Of a DNA stretch of 64,000 bases, positions 1 to 8,335 are shown in pieces (within the stretch, counting starts at the first letter, position 1; every line of letters begins with the position of its first letter). Source of the DNA: Collinsella aerofaciens (GTDB taxonomy: Bacteria > Actinomycetota > Coriobacteriia > Coriobacteriales > Coriobacteriaceae); contig NZ_JAQLEM010000010.1 in NCBI RefSeq assembly GCF_028209885.1, forward strand, positions 12,388 through 76,387, in the 5' to 3' direction. Both the position numbers and the translations under genes were made by a program. Under the pieces are notes generated by a model. It was not told the DNA's origin. It ran no database searches and saw only the letters and a list, made by a program, of their open reading frames with translations.

Positions 1-753
1 GTGATGAAAATCGAAAACGCACGTAAGGCGTTTGGCGGCAATGAGGTGCTCAAGGATATCTCGCTCGAGGTAAAGCGTGGCGAGGTCGTGGCGATTATCG
101 GGCCTTCGGGTGGCGGCAAGTCCACGCTGCTGCGGTGTGCCACGCTGCTCGAGACACTCGACGGAGGCTCGCTCTCGTTTGGTGACCTTGCCGTTGCGAC
201 GGATGCGGGTTCGGGCGCGGTCTATGCGAAGGGCGATGTGCCCAAGCGGGCACGCTCGCGATTCGGCTTGGTGTTCCAAAATTACAACCTGTTCCCGCAC
301 TATACCGTGATGAAAAACATCATCGATGCGCCGATCCGCGTGCTTAAGCGCCCGCGCGAGCAGGCGGAAGCTCGTGCGCGCGAGTTGATCGCGCAGATGG
401 GGCTTACGGGCAACGAGAACAAGGTTCCGTGTGAGCTTTCGGGCGGTCAGCAACAGCGCGTGAGTATTGCCCGCGCCCTGGCGCTCGATCCGGAAATCTT
501 ATTCTTTGACGAGCCGACCTCGGCACTCGATCCCGAGCTGACGGCCGAGGTTCTGCGCGTCATCAAGGATCTGGCCGCGCAGAATATGACGATGGTGATC
601 GTGACGCACGCGATGCAGTTTGCCCGCGATGTTGCCGACCGCGTGGTCTTTATGGATGGCGGGCGCATTGTCGAGGAGGGTCCGGCCGAACAGGTCATCG
701 ACCATCCGCGCGAGCAGCGCACCCGTGAGTTCTTGAGCCGTATCGAGGGATAG
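1..753 (+). CDS. Amino-acid ABC transporter ATP-binding protein (GlnQ/HisP type)
   Basis: This is the ATPase that powers a polar amino-acid importer at the cytoplasmic face of the membrane. The 250-residue length is normal for the GlnQ/HisP family. Walker A reads GPSGGGKS at residues 34-41, the Q-loop FQNYNLFPH lies near 92, the signature LSGGQQQR near 145, and Walker B ILFFDEPTS with the D-loop SALDPE near 169. The frame opens GTG-ATG at the very edge of the window, so either codon, or one upstream, could be the start. The permease and binding-protein genes are not seen and presumably lie to the left. A strong terminator follows, so this is the last gene of its operon. Substrate is not deducible. 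Confidence 0.93.
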   Translation: MMKIENARKAFGGNEVLKDISLEVKRGEVVAIIGPSGGGKSTLLRCATLLETLDGGSLSFGDLAVATDAGSGAVYAKGDVPKRARSRFGLVFQNYNLFPHYTVMKNIIDAPIRVLKRPREQAEARARELIAQMGLTGNENKVPCELSGGQQQRVSIARALALDPEILFFDEPTSALDPELTAEVLRVIKDLAAQNMTMVIVTHAMQFARDVADRVVFMDGGRIVEEGPAEQVIDHPREQRTREFLSRIEG

Positions 754-786
754 GCTCAGCTATTTACTCAACTGTTTGTTGAGGCG

Positions 787-823
787 AAACCGCCGCAGGT
801 CTTATGATCTGCGGCGGTTTTTT
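787..823 (+). terminator. Rho-independent terminator after the ABC ATPase gene
   Basis: The 11-bp perfect stem AACCGCCGCAG / CTGCGGCGGTT is closed by a 10-nt loop and runs straight into seven T residues. Confidence 0.9.
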
Positions 824-1059
824 GCACCGGCGGGGTCCAATAATCGCCCCGCATGCGTTCTTCTTCCTCTCGCCGCCCGTATCCATACGCGTGCCGAAAG
901 GTCTGCATGGACAGGCGACTGCAAGGGTAGGGTGGTGGCATAGGACATTTGGAGGGTGAGTCGGATCGACTGCCGACCATGCTGCTCCCGGGACGGCACC
1001 GACCGCGAACTCTCCCCGTTGGCGTCGCGCAATGCGCGCGGCCCTGCAAGGAGGTCATC
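824..1059 (+). other. Gap upstream of the EF-G-like gene
   Basis: Together with the preceding terminator, this makes about 306 bases without a gene. I see no convincing promoter hexamers, RNA element or repeat here. The only clear signal is the Shine-Dalgarno AAGGAGG at 1048-1054, five bases before the ATG at 1060. The reading frame of the next gene stays open back to 949, but that extension lacks a ribosome-binding site. Confidence 0.5.
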
Positions 1060-3135
1060 ATGGGTGCTCCCAAGACCGGTAACGTAAGGAACGTGGTGCT
1101 CGTAGGCCAAGGTGGGGTGGGCAAGACTTCACTCGCCGAGGCCATGCTCCACCTTTCCGGCAAGACCGCCCGCCTGGGCGGCCACGACGGCACCAAGCCC
1201 ACGCTCGACTATGACCCCGAAGAGGTCAAGCGTGCATTTTCCATCTCGACGACCATTGCGCCGATCGACTGGAAGGGTGCGCGCATCAACGTGCTCGATG
1301 CCCCGTGCTATCCCGATTTTATCGGCGACGCCTATGCCGCGATGAGCGTCTGCGAGACGGCTCTGTTTGTTGTCGACGCCGAGGCCGGCCCGCAGCCTAC
1401 GACGGTTAAGCTCTGGTATGCCGCCGAGGACCTGCGCCTGGCGCGTGCGGTGTTCGTAAACCGCCTGTCGCGCCCCGAGGCCAGCTTTGCGACCACGATG
1501 GACCTGCTGCAGGAGCGCTTTGGTACGCGTCTGGGCGCCGTGACCCTTCCCTGGGGCGAGGGCGAGGACTTTGACGGCATCATCGACCTGGTGCGCATGA
1601 AGGCGCGCCATTGCAACGGCGCTGAAGCCGTTGAGTCGGAGATCCCCGAGGAGTATCGTACCCAGGCCGAACAGGCCCACGACCACCTGTGCGAACTCGT
1701 TGCCGAGGCCGACGATGAGCTGATGATGAAATACCTGGAAGGCGAGGAGACACTGACGCAGGAAGAGCTTGAGGGCTTGTTGTCCAAGGCGATCGCCGAG
1801 CGCATCTTTGTGCCGGTCTTTGCGGGCGATTGCATTAAGGAGCAGGGCGTCAACTCGCTGATGGACGATATTGCCACGTACTTCCCGGCGCCGACGGACT
1901 ACGGCGAGATGCCGCTTATCGATGGCGATTCGCTCAAGATCTTGAGCGACGATGACCGCCCGGTGGCGTTTGTGTTTAAGACCCTGGCCGATCCGCAGCA
2001 GGGTCGCATCAGCTTTATCAAGGTGCTGACGGGTACGCTTGAGCCGGGCCTTGAGCTGGTCAATGCGCGCACGCGCAAGGGCGAGCGTCTGGCTCACCTG
2101 TATGTGATGTGCGGCCGCGACATGACCGAGGTCGGGCACGCGTATGCCGGCGATATCATCGTGGCGCCCAAGCTGGCTGCCGAGACGGGCGATACACTCT
2201 CGATTACCGGTAAGGTCGAGGCTGCGGCGTTTAAGTTCCCCAACTCGCAGTACCGTATCGCCATCGAAGCCGAGAACCGCGGCGACGAAGAGAAGCTCTA
2301 CACGTTTATCGAGAAGGCTTGCAAGGCCGATCCGACCATGAGCATCGACCGCGACGAGGAGACCGGCCAGACCATTATCTCCGCCGTGGGTGAGGCGCAG
2401 GTTTCGGTCCTGCTCAATCGTCTGGAGGACCGCACCAAGGTCGCTGCTAAGAGCGTGCCGATCCGTATCCCGTATCGCGAGACCATCCGCCGCACGGCAA
2501 GTGCCCAGGGTCGTCATAAGAAGCAGACTGGTGGTGCCGGTCAGTATGGTGACTGCTGGCTGCGTGTGGAGCCGATGATTACCGCCGACGGTACGAGCGA
2601 CGGTTATGAGTTTGTGGACGAGGTCGTGGGCGGCCGCATTCCGCGCTCGCTGATCCCTGCCGTGGATAAGGGTGTTCAGGAGACTATGAAGGACGGCATC
2701 ATCGCCGGCTACCCGCTCACGGGCATTCGCGTGGCTGTGTACGACGGCTCGTATCACAGCGTCGACTCCAACGAGATGGCGTTCCGCGCGGCGGCCCGCA
2801 TCGGCCTGCGCAAGGCGTGCGCCGATGCCGACCCGGTGGTGCTGGAGCCCATCGAGGAAATCACGGTGACGATCCCCGAGAGCTACGCCGGCGCCGTGAT
2901 GGGCGACATCTCGGCCTCGCGTGGTCGCGTGACGGGCATGGAGACCGATGAGCGCGGAGACACCGTGGTCATCGCCCAGGCGCCGCTGGCCGAGCTGACG
3001 GATTACTCGACGCGCCTGCGCTCTATCACGCGCGGCACGGGCGACTTTACCATGAAGCCCGCGGGCTATGAGCAGGTGCCTTATGACGTTCAGGCCAAGC
3101 TGGTCGAGCGCTATGAGGAGGGCCGCGCCAAGTAG
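1060..3135 (+). CDS. Elongation factor G-like translational GTPase (EF-G2 type) with altered G motifs
   Basis: The 691-residue product has the EF-G layout: GTPase domain (about 1-270), domain II, then domains III-V ending near 690. It resembles the actinobacterial EF-G2 paralogue rather than canonical FusA. G1 is GQGGVGKT (16-23). At G3 the DxxG motif reads D80-A-P-C83, so the invariant glycine is cysteine, followed by Tyr where canonical EF-G has the catalytic His. At G4, NKxD reads N134-R-L-S137, so the guanine-specifying Asp is serine. Domain IV and V landmarks such as GGAGQYGDC and PESYAGAVMGD are kept. The ATG at 1060 is chosen for its Shine-Dalgarno. The role is unknown; it may be a weak or non-hydrolysing ribosome-binding factor. 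Confidence 0.9.
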   Translation: MGAPKTGNVRNVVLVGQGGVGKTSLAEAMLHLSGKTARLGGHDGTKPTLDYDPEEVKRAFSISTTIAPIDWKGARINVLDAPCYPDFIGDAYAAMSVCETALFVVDAEAGPQPTTVKLWYAAEDLRLARAVFVNRLSRPEASFATTMDLLQERFGTRLGAVTLPWGEGEDFDGIIDLVRMKARHCNGAEAVESEIPEEYRTQAEQAHDHLCELVAEADDELMMKYLEGEETLTQEELEGLLSKAIAERIFVPVFAGDCIKEQGVNSLMDDIATYFPAPTDYGEMPLIDGDSLKILSDDDRPVAFVFKTLADPQQGRISFIKVLTGTLEPGLELVNARTRKGERLAHLYVMCGRDMTEVGHAYAGDIIVAPKLAAETGDTLSITGKVEAAAFKFPNSQYRIAIEAENRGDEEKLYTFIEKACKADPTMSIDRDEETGQTIISAVGEAQVSVLLNRLEDRTKVAAKSVPIRIPYRETIRRTASAQGRHKKQTGGAGQYGDCWLRVEPMITADGTSDGYEFVDEVVGGRIPRSLIPAVDKGVQETMKDGIIAGYPLTGIRVAVYDGSYHSVDSNEMAFRAAARIGLRKACADADPVVLEPIEEITVTIPESYAGAVMGDISASRGRVTGMETDERGDTVVIAQAPLAELTDYSTRLRSITRGTGDFTMKPAGYEQVPYDVQAKLVERYEEGRAK

Positions 3136-3170
3136 CGTGTGACGTTGCCTGTAACATACGTGCCGATGCA

Positions 3171-3206
3171 AGGGCCGCTCTGGGTGATCCGGAGCGGCCC
3201 TTTTTG
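3171..3206 (+). terminator. Terminator after the EF-G-like gene
   Basis: Stem GGGCCGCTC / GAGCGGCCC with an 11-nt loop is followed by TTTTT. It lies between two convergent genes. Confidence 0.88.
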
Positions 3207-3249
3207 ATCCCCGGTGGGGTTGCAAATCGGTTCTTGTCGTGGCTCGGGG

Positions 3250-4233
3250 CTAATCCCCCGAGGCCTGGTTGCGGCCGGTGGCGTAGTCGATCTGCACATG
3301 CGGCTGCAGGTTGTAGCAGTACACGTGGAAGCACAGTGTCTTGCCGTGGTCCTCGACCGACTGCGCCTCGAGGCGGACACCGCGGCAGACGAGTTCCTCT
3401 TCGTTGTACATGGGCGTGACGCGGTAGAGCACGTGGTTGCCCGTGTCGCGGATATAGCCGAGGATCTGCTCTTCGAAGGGCAACATGCCCGTCTCGTTGA
3501 GATAGCGCGTGCCGGTCAGGAGATTTTTGCGGTTGGCGTTTTCGCCGCAGAGCGACCAAGCGATAAGGTGGCAGCGGTTATAGAGGCTCTGGCTCGGAAT
3601 AAAGTCGTAGCGCTGCTGGTGCCATCCGGCGGGGTGGATACGCGAGATATCGCCGCGCTTGCCCTGACCGAGCGATTCAGGTCCTATGCAGGCGAGTGCT
3701 TTGCGGGTACGGCCCAGGCTGTCGAGTTTAGAGAACTTCTTAAAGCAGCCCTCTTCTGCAGCGCGCTCGTATTCATCGAGCGTGAATGATGGCGTGCCGA
3801 GCGCGTGCGTGCTGTCGGCACGAAGGGCAACGTAGGGGTTGCCGGCGTAGTCGGGAATGCTGCTGAGATATACGCTGCGGGCGCGGTTGAGATCGGGGTT
3901 TTCGACCTCGTCGATGGGGGTGGCGGCGCTGTCCGCGGAAGCGCCGTCGCCGGTGTCGGTTGCGGCGGAATCGGAGCCATCGCCAGAGTCCTGGCTGTTT
4001 TGAGGGTCCGGGGGGCTCGCCGTTCCCGATTCGAGCCGGGCGACCAAGTCCGCTTCGTCGTCGGTGCGGTTGGGGCTCTCGCTTTGCTTCTCGGCCAGAG
4101 CCGCCGCCTGCTCATCGCTTTGCGGCGACAACAGCTTGGGCGCTCCGTCGATCGATCCCGTAAACAGCGCAAACCCCAGCACCACGGCGGTGCCGATGGA
4201 AAGTACTTGCTTGTAGGCGGACTTGCGCGACAT
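3250..4233 (-). CDS. Secreted or anchored DNA/RNA non-specific endonuclease (EndA-like)
   Basis: A 327-residue protein with a hydrophobic N-terminal signal or anchor (about 11-27). A low-complexity Ser/Asp/Ala-rich spacer follows (about 40-115), then a nuclease domain of the Endonuclea_NS_2 family. The catalytic region contains NRCH at 219-222, His222 being the expected general base, and the metal-site segment ENANRKNLLTGTRYLN at 231-246. The family degrades DNA or RNA outside the cell, for nutrient use or DNA uptake. Upstream of the reverse-strand ATG is an AGGAG Shine-Dalgarno. The next forward gene is unrelated. Extracellular location is inferred from the N-terminus. The substrate cannot be decided from sequence. 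Confidence 0.85.
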   Translation of the reverse strand: MSRKSAYKQVLSIGTAVVLGFALFTGSIDGAPKLLSPQSDEQAAALAEKQSESPNRTDDEADLVARLESGTASPPDPQNSQDSGDGSDSAATDTGDGASADSAATPIDEVENPDLNRARSVYLSSIPDYAGNPYVALRADSTHALGTPSFTLDEYERAAEEGCFKKFSKLDSLGRTRKALACIGPESLGQGKRGDISRIHPAGWHQQRYDFIPSQSLYNRCHLIAWSLCGENANRKNLLTGTRYLNETGMLPFEEQILGYIRDTGNHVLYRVTPMYNEEELVCRGVRLEAQSVEDHGKTLCFHVYCYNLQPHVQIDYATGRNQASGD

Positions 4234-4295
4234 GGGGGCTCCTGGTTAGTCGGTTGCGAATCTACCAGTCTAGCAGGAGACGCCGCAGGTCGTTT

Positions 4296-4344
4296 CCCAG
4301 ATAAAACCTGCCAAAATAAACCTGCCCCTTTTTGGTAGGCTATT
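4296..4344. repeat. Palindromic repeat family A, copy 1
   Basis: Begins CCCAGATAAAACCTGCCAAA and is an imperfect inverted repeat of about 49 bp. Three more copies occur at 5155, 7240 and 11804, the last inverted. Confidence 0.85.
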
Positions 4345-4351
4345 GATTCAT
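4340..4351 (-). pseudogene. Remnant of the 3' end of a lost larE copy
   Basis: Read on the reverse strand these bases are ATG AAT CAA TAG, matching the final codons Met-Asn-Gln-stop of larE (7284-7295). They sit in the same position relative to the family A repeat and are followed by sequence resembling the larE-HAD intergenic region. The simplest reading is a duplicated repeat-larE-HAD unit in which larE was deleted. The evidence is short, so this is an inference. Confidence 0.5.
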
Positions 4352-4371
4352 GTAGCGAAAGCCAAATATGA

Positions 4372-4386
4372 TATATACGTTATATA
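4372..4386. promoter_or_regulatory. Conserved TATATA-CGT-TATATA element upstream of the first HAD gene
   Basis: TATATACGTTATATA is kept exactly upstream of the second HAD gene too (8260-8274), within otherwise drifting flanks. It could be a -10 region with a symmetric operator. No protein can be assigned. Confidence 0.5.
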
Positions 4387-4449
4387 CAAGCTGTAAAGCG
4401 CGGTAGAGTGACGGTAACGAAGGCCGTGCAAGCCGATGAAGGGACCGAT

Positions 4450-5100
4450 ATGATCAAGGCTGTCATTTTTGACATGGACGGAACGCTGATCGATACCGAG
4501 CGTTTGGACATGAGGGCATGGAAGGCGGGCGCTGCCGAGCTGGGGATCGCGATTGACGATGCGCTGGTCCATCAGTTTATCGGTCGCTCGATGCCCGATG
4601 TCAGGGACATCCTTGAGGAGCATTATGGCAGCCGCGAAATCGTCGAGACGGTCGAAGCCCACTACAGGGATGCTCTCGACGAGATGGTCAAGACCGATCT
4701 GGAGCTTAAGGCCGGCGCCGCCGAGTGCCTGGACGAACTGCTGGCTGCGGGCTATCACGTGGGCCTTGCGACGTCGTCGCGCCGCGTTGCGGCCGAGCGC
4801 AACCTTAAGACGGTCGGCCTCTTTGATAGGTTTGAGACGGTGACCTGCAACGAGGATACCCTGAACGGCAAGCCCGATCCCGAGATCTACCTGCTCGCCT
4901 GCGAGCGCGCGGGCTTTGCTCCCGAGGAATGTGCGGTGGTCGAGGACTCACGCAACGGCTGCGTCTCTGGCATCGCGGCCGGCTGCCATGTCTTTGCCGT
5001 TCCCGATATCGTGCCGTTGCCGCAGGACGTGGCGGACGGCTGCGAGGCCGTGCTCGATACGCTGTTCGATCTGACGGCGGCGGTCAGGGCCGTGCGCTAA
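4450..5100 (+). CDS. HAD-superfamily phosphatase or phosphomutase, subfamily IA, copy 1
   Basis: A 216-residue HAD enzyme of the beta-phosphoglucomutase-like group. The nucleophile motif is DMDGT (8-12), the Ser/Thr motif is in GLATSS near 105, the lysine is in GKPDP near 138, and the acidic loop is VVEDSRNG near 158. The cap domain lies at about 14-80. The ATG at 4450 is preceded by AAGGG at six bases; an upstream in-frame GTG at 4408 has no such site. The C-terminal third is nearly identical to the product of 8336-8986, while the cap has diverged, so the two probably differ in substrate. Substrate unknown. Confidence 0.88.
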   Translation: MIKAVIFDMDGTLIDTERLDMRAWKAGAAELGIAIDDALVHQFIGRSMPDVRDILEEHYGSREIVETVEAHYRDALDEMVKTDLELKAGAAECLDELLAAGYHVGLATSSRRVAAERNLKTVGLFDRFETVTCNEDTLNGKPDPEIYLLACERAGFAPEECAVVEDSRNGCVSGIAAGCHVFAVPDIVPLPQDVADGCEAVLDTLFDLTAAVRAVR

Positions 5101-5154
5101 AGGTATGCGCCGAGGCTGATGACGGTGGCTTCGGCGTGGCCCCGCTTGCGTTTT

Positions 5155-5203
5155 CCCAGATAAAACCTGCCAAAATAATCCCGTCCTCTTTTGGCGGGTT
5201 GGC
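5155..5203. repeat. Palindromic repeat family A, copy 2
   Basis: Shares CCCAGATAAAACCTGCCAAA with the other copies. Its right arm has drifted. Confidence 0.8.
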
Positions 5204-5270
5204 GGGGTAATGCCCGCCGCAACTTAGGGCACGGTTGGGATGTGTACGCTTTAAAGAGCGGAGCCCATGG

Positions 5271-5459
5271 TTAGAGAGATGCGCTCGTCTCTCTAAACGT
5301 CTCTCTAAAGAGAATGTCGGTTAGAGAGATGGCCTTAGGTAATCTAGCAGTGAATTTGATACATCTCTCTAAATTTCTCTCTAAAAGAAGGTGCTCATCT
5401 CTCTAAAGTTAGAGAGATATACTAAGCTTTAGAGAGATAAATCTATTGTTTTAGAGAGA
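5271..5459. promoter_or_regulatory. Ten-copy 9-bp operator-like array before the AlbA/ATP-binding gene
   Basis: TTAGAGAGA or its complement TCTCTCTAA occurs ten times without mismatch. Forward copies start at 5271, 5321, 5409, 5429 and 5451; reverse copies start at 5288, 5300, 5364, 5376 and 5398. Two direct pairs are 12 bp apart (5288/5300 and 5364/5376). The 5398/5409 pair forms a tight palindrome with a 2-bp spacer. The last copy ends five bases before the ATG at 5464 and covers the position of the ribosome-binding site. The arrangement suggests cooperative autoregulation by the adjacent DNA-binding protein. No spacer or cas gene is present, so this is not CRISPR. Confidence 0.8.
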
Positions 5460-5463
5460 CGGA

Positions 5464-7164
5464 ATGCCAATGCTGTTGGATGAACCTCTTGGCCTTATCG
5501 TTGAGCGCCTTCGCAGGCGGGGGACCGATGACGCATCGGTAGAAGTTAAAGCCTGCACGAATAAATTGAGTGCAGACGTATGGGAGACAGTGAGTGCTTT
5601 TGCGAACACTGCGGGCGGGCTCATTATTTTGGGCCTGAACGAAGCCGAAGGATTTGTTCCTTCTGCCAACTTTGCTATCGACAGGGTGCGCGACCAGTTT
5701 GTTTCGGGTATCGGAGACGGAGGCTCAGCGGCGGTGGTGACCCATGCGCCACGGTATGAGCTTGATCGAGGCGAGGTCGACGGGCTCCAGGTACTTCTGG
5801 TGCGCATCTTTGAACTTGAGCTCAAAGCGAAGCCATGCTATATCGGCGCGCGCGGCGTGCAGAACGGTAGCTACAAGCGCGTGGATGATAAAGATATCAA
5901 GATGTCGCCCGCTGAGCTATATGAGCTACAGAGTGCGTTGCTTCCGAGCGATGCAGACGGTACGGTGGTTTCGGAGGCAACAGTCGAGGATTTGGATCCA
6001 GATGTCGTGCGGTCCATTATCGCAAATCGCCGGCTGCAGACCCCGCGCGTTTTGCGCGGGGCCGATACGCTGGAAAAGCAGCTGGCCAGACTCAATATCA
6101 CTACAAAGGATGGAGCTGTGAAGCTCGCGGGGCTGCTGTCGGCGGGAATCTACCCCCAGCAGTTCTATCCTAAGCTGATGATCGATGTCGCCGTTCATTC
6201 CGATGTGGAAAAATCTGCTCCTGGGCAACCCCGGTTTATTGACCGCCAGTTGTGCGATGGCCCGATTCCGGCTTGCATCGAAGATGCCCTCGCTGCGATC
6301 GGACGAAACTTGCGCAAAGCGGCGATAGTGCGAGGCGCTGGTAGAAGGGAAGATTGGGAAGTACCCCAGGAGGTTTTGCGCGAGGCCTTGGCAAATGCCT
6401 GCATCCATCGAGAATATTCGCCCATGTTTGTGGGGCAGGCCGTGAGTGTCGATATCTATCCAGACAGAATAGAGATCAAAAACCCTGGCGGCCTTTGGGG
6501 CGGAAAGACGGTGGACAATCTTGCAGACGGGGAATCGCGCTGCCGAAACCCAAAGCTCATGAGCCTAATGGGGGCGACGCCGTTAGAGCATGCCGAGGGG
6601 GCCGTTGCGGAAAGCCAGGGATCTGGTATCCCGGCTATGATTCGCGAGATGGAGTCTCGTTCGCTTGGCAGGCCGAAATTTATCGTTAAGGCCGATTCGT
6701 TTACGGTGCTGCTTTCCCGGCACGGGGCGGAGCTTGCTGAAAACCGCACGTGGATTCAGGGCCATGTGGACACCGAACTGACGCATCGCGAGGAAACATT
6801 GCTCATGTTTATGCGGGAGCATGGGTGCGTATGCGATGTTCAAAAAATACGAGAGGCTTTGAAGTGGGATTCGGATGACATTCGCCTGATCTGCGGGGGC
6901 CTTGTCGATAAACATGTCCTGTCAAAATGTGGCAAAGACACGTTTGAAATTATCGATATGAGCAGAGAATTGTCAGCTTCGACGGCGGATAGGATCCTGG
7001 AGGCTCTCAGCGCCGGAATGGATATGACGGCGCGAGAAATAGCGGTTGCATCGGGGGTCAAGATTTCGTCCGTCCGTTACCATCTGCCAAAAATGGCGGA
7101 TAAAGGACTCATTGAAGTAATGGGTTCATCGACGAGCCGCAACCGCCGCTATCGGAAGAGGTAG
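5464..7164 (+). CDS. AlbA_2 (Schlafen-like) and GHKL ATP-binding domain protein with C-terminal winged helix, putative transcriptional regulator
   Basis: A 566-residue protein. The N-terminal AlbA_2/Schlafen domain (about 18-130) contains EVKACTNKL and the glycine-rich FANTAGGLIILG. A GHKL-type ATP-binding segment follows, with EALANACIHREY at 307-318 and the later IKNPGGLWGG. The C-terminal winged helix (about 521-554) reads MTAREIAVASGVKISSVRYH. Proteins of this build are usually annotated as ATP-binding regulators and are common in accessory DNA. The extraordinary 9-bp array immediately upstream, plus a related inverted repeat just after the gene, suggests it binds and controls its own promoter. 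No Shine-Dalgarno better than GAGACGG is visible. Codon use is less GC-biased than neighbours, hinting at acquisition. Physiological target unknown. Confidence 0.85.
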   Translation: MPMLLDEPLGLIVERLRRRGTDDASVEVKACTNKLSADVWETVSAFANTAGGLIILGLNEAEGFVPSANFAIDRVRDQFVSGIGDGGSAAVVTHAPRYELDRGEVDGLQVLLVRIFELELKAKPCYIGARGVQNGSYKRVDDKDIKMSPAELYELQSALLPSDADGTVVSEATVEDLDPDVVRSIIANRRLQTPRVLRGADTLEKQLARLNITTKDGAVKLAGLLSAGIYPQQFYPKLMIDVAVHSDVEKSAPGQPRFIDRQLCDGPIPACIEDALAAIGRNLRKAAIVRGAGRREDWEVPQEVLREALANACIHREYSPMFVGQAVSVDIYPDRIEIKNPGGLWGGKTVDNLADGESRCRNPKLMSLMGATPLEHAEGAVAESQGSGIPAMIREMESRSLGRPKFIVKADSFTVLLSRHGAELAENRTWIQGHVDTELTHREETLLMFMREHGCVCDVQKIREALKWDSDDIRLICGGLVDKHVLSKCGKDTFEIIDMSRELSASTADRILEALSAGMDMTAREIAVASGVKISSVRYHLPKMADKGLIEVMGSSTSRNRRYRKR

Positions 7165-7177
7165 ATGTGGCTGAGTC

Positions 7178-7220
7178 GCCTCTCTAGTGTCTCTCAAAGA
7201 TAGATGGATGCTAGAGAGGC
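7178..7220. promoter_or_regulatory. Inverted repeat related to the 9-bp array, downstream of the AlbA gene
   Basis: GCCTCTCTAG (7178-7187) pairs exactly with CTAGAGAGGC (7211-7220). The core CTCTCTA/TAGAGAG matches the upstream array, so this could be a further binding site or a weak transcript-end hairpin; it has no T-run. Confidence 0.5.
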
Positions 7221-7239
7221 GGTTGCCCTGCGATATTTC

Positions 7240-7288
7240 CCCAGATAAAACCTGCCAAAATAAACCTGTCCCTTTTTGGTGGGTTATT
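7240..7288. repeat. Palindromic repeat family A, copy 3
   Basis: Begins CCCAGATAAAACCTGCCAAA. Its right end overlaps the larE stop codon at 7284-7286. Confidence 0.85.
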
Positions 7289-8162
7289 GGTTCATGTTGC
7301 CGTGGATGTAGGGGGTTACCTCGGGGGAGATATGACCGCAGCCTAGGTTACGCAGGGCAGATTCGATGGCGACGGGAAGCGGGGCCTTGCCCTCGTCGTT
7401 GACCGCGGTACTGCCGAGGGCGGCGATCTTGGCGACGTCTGCCGGCGCGGCCTCGATATGCATGCAGCCGCCGACGAGGCGTGCGCGGACCTGGTCCAGG
7501 CCAAGGTCGTGCAGGTAGTCCTCACAGGTGCGGATTACATCGACCTTCTCGCGCGTGAGCTCCTCGCCCGTGGGGACACGCGTGGCCAGGCAGGCTCCTG
7601 CCGGCAGGTTCCAGACGGGGTATCCCCAGGCGCGCAGCAACTCGCGCTCTTCGTCCTTGGTAAAGCCGACCTCCATGAGAGGGGAGCGCACGCCGAGTTC
7701 CTCGGCAGCGCGCATGCCGGGGCGGTAGTCACCGCGGTCGCTTGCGTTGCTGCCGTCGATGACGGTGGGAAAGCCCAGCGACTTGGCGTGGTTGACGATG
7801 GCGGTAAAGCCGGCGCGCTTGCAGTGGTAGCAGCGGTCGGCATCGTTGCAGGCTACTTGGGGGAGCCGCAGCTGATCGACCGAAAGATTGAGCACGGGGA
7901 GCTTAAAATGCGGCCCCTCATTGGCCTGCCCGTCAACCGCCCGCTCAAACGAAGCCTGCTCGGGCGTGCCGATGAGCGGCGTGGTGAGGTGAACGAGAAG
8001 CGTGTCGGCAGGCATGATGCGGGCGCATACGGCGGCCAAAAAGCTGCTGTCAACGCCGCCGGAAAAGCCGATGGTGACGCGTCCATATGCCAAAAGCAGC
8101 TGCTCGAGCGCTGCGAGTTTGTCCTGAAGCTCCTCTGCAGGTGCGGTGGTGTCTGAAAGCAT
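7284..8162 (-). CDS. larE: LarE, ATP-dependent sacrificial sulfur transferase for the nickel-pincer cofactor
   Basis: The 292-residue protein is an N-type PP-loop ATPase with SGGVDSS at 34-40 and the LarE-typical CYHC at 111-114. Cys191 sits in PAGACLATR, in the region where single-cysteine LarE enzymes hold the sacrificial residue. LarE converts the two carboxylates of the LarB product to thiocarboxylates during synthesis of the cofactor used by lactate racemase and relatives. A Shine-Dalgarno AAGGAT precedes the ATG. No larA, larB or larC is in the window. It is divergent from the HAD gene at 8336, and an apparent remnant of a second larE lies at 4340. Family call is firm; the nature of the cysteine is from family knowledge. 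Confidence 0.9.
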   Translation of the reverse strand: MLSDTTAPAEELQDKLAALEQLLLAYGRVTIGFSGGVDSSFLAAVCARIMPADTLLVHLTTPLIGTPEQASFERAVDGQANEGPHFKLPVLNLSVDQLRLPQVACNDADRCYHCKRAGFTAIVNHAKSLGFPTVIDGSNASDRGDYRPGMRAAEELGVRSPLMEVGFTKDEERELLRAWGYPVWNLPAGACLATRVPTGEELTREKVDVIRTCEDYLHDLGLDQVRARLVGGCMHIEAAPADVAKIAALGSTAVNDEGKAPLPVAIESALRNLGCGHISPEVTPYIHGNMNQ

Positions 8163-8259
8163 GAATCGATCCTTGCCGTTGAGTACTCGGTCGAAAACTA
8201 TAATCCTACCGAGCCGCTTGTCATAAGACTTCTATCTATGTAACGAAAGCGCAATATGC

Positions 8260-8274
8260 TATATACGTTATATA
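8260..8274. promoter_or_regulatory. Conserved TATATA-CGT-TATATA element upstream of the second HAD gene
   Basis: Exact copy of the element at 4372-4386, in the larE-HAD divergent gap. It could serve either promoter. Confidence 0.5.
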
Positions 8275-8335
8275 CAAGTCTACAAGTGCGGTAAAGTTGC
8301 GGGAGTACAGCAGCGCGAAGCGATGGGGGACCGAT

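Noticed and set aside
1129..3225. Long reverse-strand open frame across the EF-G-like gene
   Set aside because: It is a GC-rich antisense shadow: the protein is His/Arg/Leu-rich, matches no family, and the forward strand carries a clear gene with a ribosome-binding site. The same applies to long opposite-strand frames over glmS (12039-14231), the ABC gene at 34739 (34355-36535), kup (41633-43996) and tex (51027-53249).
5271..5459. Possible CRISPR array
   Set aside because: Units are 9 bp, occur in both orientations, spacing is uneven, and no cas gene is present. An operator array fits better.
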